Source: Proteromonas lacertae (taxonomy: Eukaryota > Sar > Bigyra > Opalinata > Proteromonadidae). Taken from it: a DNA stretch of 64,000 bases. The position numbers were made by a program, and so were the translations under genes. The notes under the pieces are model-generated. The model saw nothing but the letters and a program-made list of their open reading frames with translations, did not search any database and had not been told where the DNA came from. Where the stretch lies: NCBI GenBank assembly GCA_002245135.1, contig NGBS01000021.1, forward strand, positions 62,001 through 126,000, in the 5' to 3' direction. Numbering within the stretch: position 1 is the stretch's first letter; every line of letters starts with the position of its first letter. Below, piece after piece: positions 61,913 to 64,000 of this stretch.

Positions 61913-62461
61913 TGAAACGGATCTATTTCATTAAATGATCCAATTTCATTTTATCAAAATTCTCATGTTTGATGTTGTATGTTATTTAGAAAACATTATC
62001 AATAGGATGAAAAAGTAGTACGACAAGATGTGATACAATTTTACTATCTTATTCTTAATTCAAATTCTCATGAATGTTTGTACTGTAAGATTTAATATGA
62101 CAACATGATATATGAGTGTGAAATAACTAGAATGTACACTTTAAATTAATAAATAAGATAAATGATAGAAATGTAGTTTAAAATTAGAATATACTGCTAA
62201 TGGTTTAAATTATTTTAAATTTGCATAATTTTTGTGATTATAAAATTAACAATAAAAACTTTTATGTTTTTAAGAAATTTTAATTTTCTCTCTAACAAGA
62301 CATGTTTATTACATTTTTAACTTATTTTAATATTCCTATAGTTATATTTGTTAATAACAAATCTAGTACACATTAAATAGCTAAGTAAAACTGAAGTAAT
62401 AGTAAAATTTAATGAAAAAAACTCAAGCTTGGGCTTGAATAAACCCAACATAATTTAAGAA
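61913..62461. other. Intergenic spacer with an inverted repeat near its right end
   Basis: About 550 bp with no gene that I can support, between two divergent genes. The only notable structure is the inverted repeat TCAAGCTTGGGCTTGA at 62423-62438, ending 23 bp before the downstream start codon. Next to the EGF gene the spacer begins with TCCGTTTCA (minus strand) abutting the ATG. Confidence 0.5.
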
Positions 62462-63739
62462 ATGCGTTATCTAAAAGTTTGTGGAGCGCTTTTTATCGCT
62501 TCGTGTGTAATATTGATATATATACTCGGTCCCTCACATGAGCCCAACATACCACACCCAATTGAGCCATTCACAGAATCACCGACTTCTTATTTCTCAA
62601 CTCTTCCAGAAACATCAAAAGAAATTTATATAGTACCACCAAGAAAGCCAGCCAGCTATGTTCCAAAAAGATCCGATTTAGAGTCATTCTTTGGTAACCC
62701 ACCGTCTATAATATCTATATATTCAGAGAAGCATCGTTTGTGGATGAAGGAGATTGAAACAAAGTCTACAACTCCCGTATTGCAGTATCATCCTCATCCT
62801 AACCTTGGAATAAGTAACAAAATGAGAGGTTTAATGTCAGCTACATTATTTGCTATGTTAACAGATCGAGCATTAATAACAACTCAATGGAGAACAATTA
62901 AGGATTATTTCAAATTACCTATTGACATTTCACATGAACTGAATAATTTCAAACCAACAGTAAAACATGCAGATTATGAAAATTGCTTTGATAAAGATGA
63001 AATTAGACAATTAATAGATGAATCAGCTCCTCGAATAATATTCTCAACATTTTGTGATATAGTAAGTGATTTATTATCATCAAAGGATTATACACGGCAA
63101 TTATTAGATGCTGGATTAATTACAGAATCTGCTGATACAGTTGATGAAAAATCAATACAAATCAGATATTTTCTATATAAGTATTTCTTCATTCCTTCAA
63201 AATCAGTTCAAAAAATAATATCAACTGAAAAAATGAAGTGGAAAAGTAATAGTTATATAATTGGAATTCATATCAGACAGAATCACATAGGTTGGGAAGA
63301 TAATACGATCAAATTCCTCTCTCAGAATGGTATAGACAACATAATAGAAGAAGCAGTGAAATTGACCAATAGAATTCAAATGAACAGTAATAATATGACA
63401 AATGTAAAATGGTTTATTTCAAGTGATAATTCAACTACTATTCAGTTGTTACAGAAGTCTCCATTATATTCATCCTATATAACCACTATCAATGGATATG
63501 AGAAGCTGCATTCTAGGGATAGTGGGAAATTTACTAGAAGTAGTTATCTTGCTACTGTTGCTGATTTAATGTTATTATCTCAATGCAATTCATTGTTATT
63601 AACGAAAGATAGTACTTTTAGTGAGATAGGATATTATAGAAATAGAATTATATTGAATAAATTCTTAAAGTCAAATATGAAGGAATATAACGAAGTTAAA
63701 TTCTTTATTGATGATAATTTTGTTGATAGTATCCTATAG
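62462..63739 (+). CDS. Type II membrane glycosyltransferase, fucosyltransferase-like
   Basis: A single-exon gene of 425 residues. A short cytosolic start and one TM segment (VCGALFIASCVILIYILG) are followed by a Pro/Ser-rich stem and a lumenal catalytic domain, the usual Golgi type II layout. LGISNKMRGLMSATLFAML with TDRALITTQW resembles the GxGNR/ASAFLYALLTNR start of plant xyloglucan and related fucosyltransferases. YIIGIHIRQNHIGWED matches their GDP-fucose-binding IGxQIR strand. Later, WFISSDNS and SYLATVADLMLLSQCNSLLLTKDSTFS match the second half of the fold. The substrate is unknown. Absence of introns sets it apart from most neighbours. Fucosyltransferase (GT37-like) is the best call; another GT-B O-fucosyltransferase-like enzyme is possible. 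Confidence 0.75.
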   Translation: MRYLKVCGALFIASCVILIYILGPSHEPNIPHPIEPFTESPTSYFSTLPETSKEIYIVPPRKPASYVPKRSDLESFFGNPPSIISIYSEKHRLWMKEIETKSTTPVLQYHPHPNLGISNKMRGLMSATLFAMLTDRALITTQWRTIKDYFKLPIDISHELNNFKPTVKHADYENCFDKDEIRQLIDESAPRIIFSTFCDIVSDLLSSKDYTRQLLDAGLITESADTVDEKSIQIRYFLYKYFFIPSKSVQKIISTEKMKWKSNSYIIGIHIRQNHIGWEDNTIKFLSQNGIDNIIEEAVKLTNRIQMNSNNMTNVKWFISSDNSTTIQLLQKSPLYSSYITTINGYEKLHSRDSGKFTRSSYLATVADLMLLSQCNSLLLTKDSTFSEIGYYRNRIILNKFLKSNMKEYNEVKFFIDDNFVDSIL

Positions 63740-64000
63740 CAGGGTATTTTGAAGTGATTTTTGATAAATCTTCACATAAATTAATTATTTAATCTTATAT
63801 CTGGGTTCGATAAAGGGCGTCCTTTTCGAATTTTGCCCTATTTTTGCCCCTTTTTTTCAGCTGAAAAGAAGCCTGCCCCTTACTGCTCGGGCATAGTAAT
63901 ATTACCATGTGTTATGCTGTAGTATATTTTTTCTGATTTTTTGTTATAACTTTTCCATATTATCATCTAGATATACTAACATATGTTAAAAAGGATATAT
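63740..64000. other. Terminal spacer with a C/G-rich patch and palindrome
   Basis: From about 63800 to 63896 the DNA is clearly richer in G+C than elsewhere, with repeated GCCC groups and the 14-bp palindrome TTTTCAGCTGAAAA at 63854-63867. No gene is visible. It may be the edge of a repeat or regulatory region that continues beyond the window. Confidence 0.35.

Noticed and set aside
63800-63830. tRNA B-box (GGTTCGAT) suggesting a SINE or tRNA relic
   Set aside because: The rest of the B-box and any A-box or cloverleaf are missing.
1-64000. CRISPR arrays, operons or ribosome-binding sites
   Set aside because: No spaced direct repeats of that kind were seen, and the genes are intron-rich and eukaryotic.

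Overview
The window is gene-dense DNA from an AT-rich eukaryote, about three-quarters A+T by eye. Genes lie on both strands with gaps of tens to a few hundred bases. Almost every gene is cut by very short GT-AG introns, mostly 26-45 nt, which typically begin GTAT and end ATAG or TTAG. At least three introns are AT-AC introns of the minor-spliceosome (U12) type. The standard code is used: ORC5 stops at TGA exactly where the family ends. I cannot name the lineage. A unicellular protist or a zoosporic fungus would fit; the class C GPCR, UFM1 protease, UBR and HECT ligases, minor introns and a mitochondrial/bacterial-type PrmC all point to a complex eukaryote.

Layout. 1-7.3 kb: 3'-truncated UBR-box E3 ligase (-), SAP/three-RRM RNA-binding protein with a prion-like tail (-), a small type I membrane protein (+), and an MFSD12-like transporter (+). 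7.5-18.5 kb: one 3,632-residue class C GPCR gene (+) with nine consecutive Venus-flytrap-like modules before the 7TM domain. 18.6-26.3 kb: one giant LRR/IQ/coiled-coil/EF-hand protein (-) with several ATATC-type introns. 26.4-26.8 kb: small CxxC zinc-binding protein (-). 27.5-32.3 kb: secreted EGF protein built from a repeated four-cysteine module, with an in-frame TGA (+). 32.4-34.3 kb: YedF/DsrE-like sulfurtransferase (-), a divergent Ras-like GTPase whose intron carries a tRNA-Ser(GCU) gene (-), and a very small gene (-). 34.4-50.9 kb: a giant SPRY/LamG/MORN/HECT ubiquitin ligase (+). One intron carries a tRNA-Ser(UGA) gene, and one coding exon is split by an intact 3,285-bp pogo/Tigger-type transposon. 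51-58.7 kb: small coiled-coil protein (-), uracil-DNA glycosylase (-) and ORC5 (+) sharing a promoter with a perfect E2F-type site, EGF protein (-), and PrmC (-) and MetX (+) sharing a promoter with a palindrome. 58.8-63.7 kb: UFSP2 protease (-), a micro-ORF (+), a third EGF protein (-) and a fucosyltransferase-like type II membrane protein (+).

Themes. Three secreted EGF proteins share signal peptide, module order and one phase-1 intron that splits an Arg codon. They, the giant receptor and the fucosyltransferase give the window a strong cell-surface and sensing content. UNG and ORC5 form a replication/repair pair under an apparent shared S-phase site. The most unusual items are the nine-module receptor, the minor introns (one splits the UNG HPSPLS motif), the two intron-nested serine tRNA genes, the transposon that breaks the HECT gene, and the bacterial-looking YedF protein. 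Exon joins were derived by hand from reading frame and splice signals, so individual boundaries may be off by a few bases.
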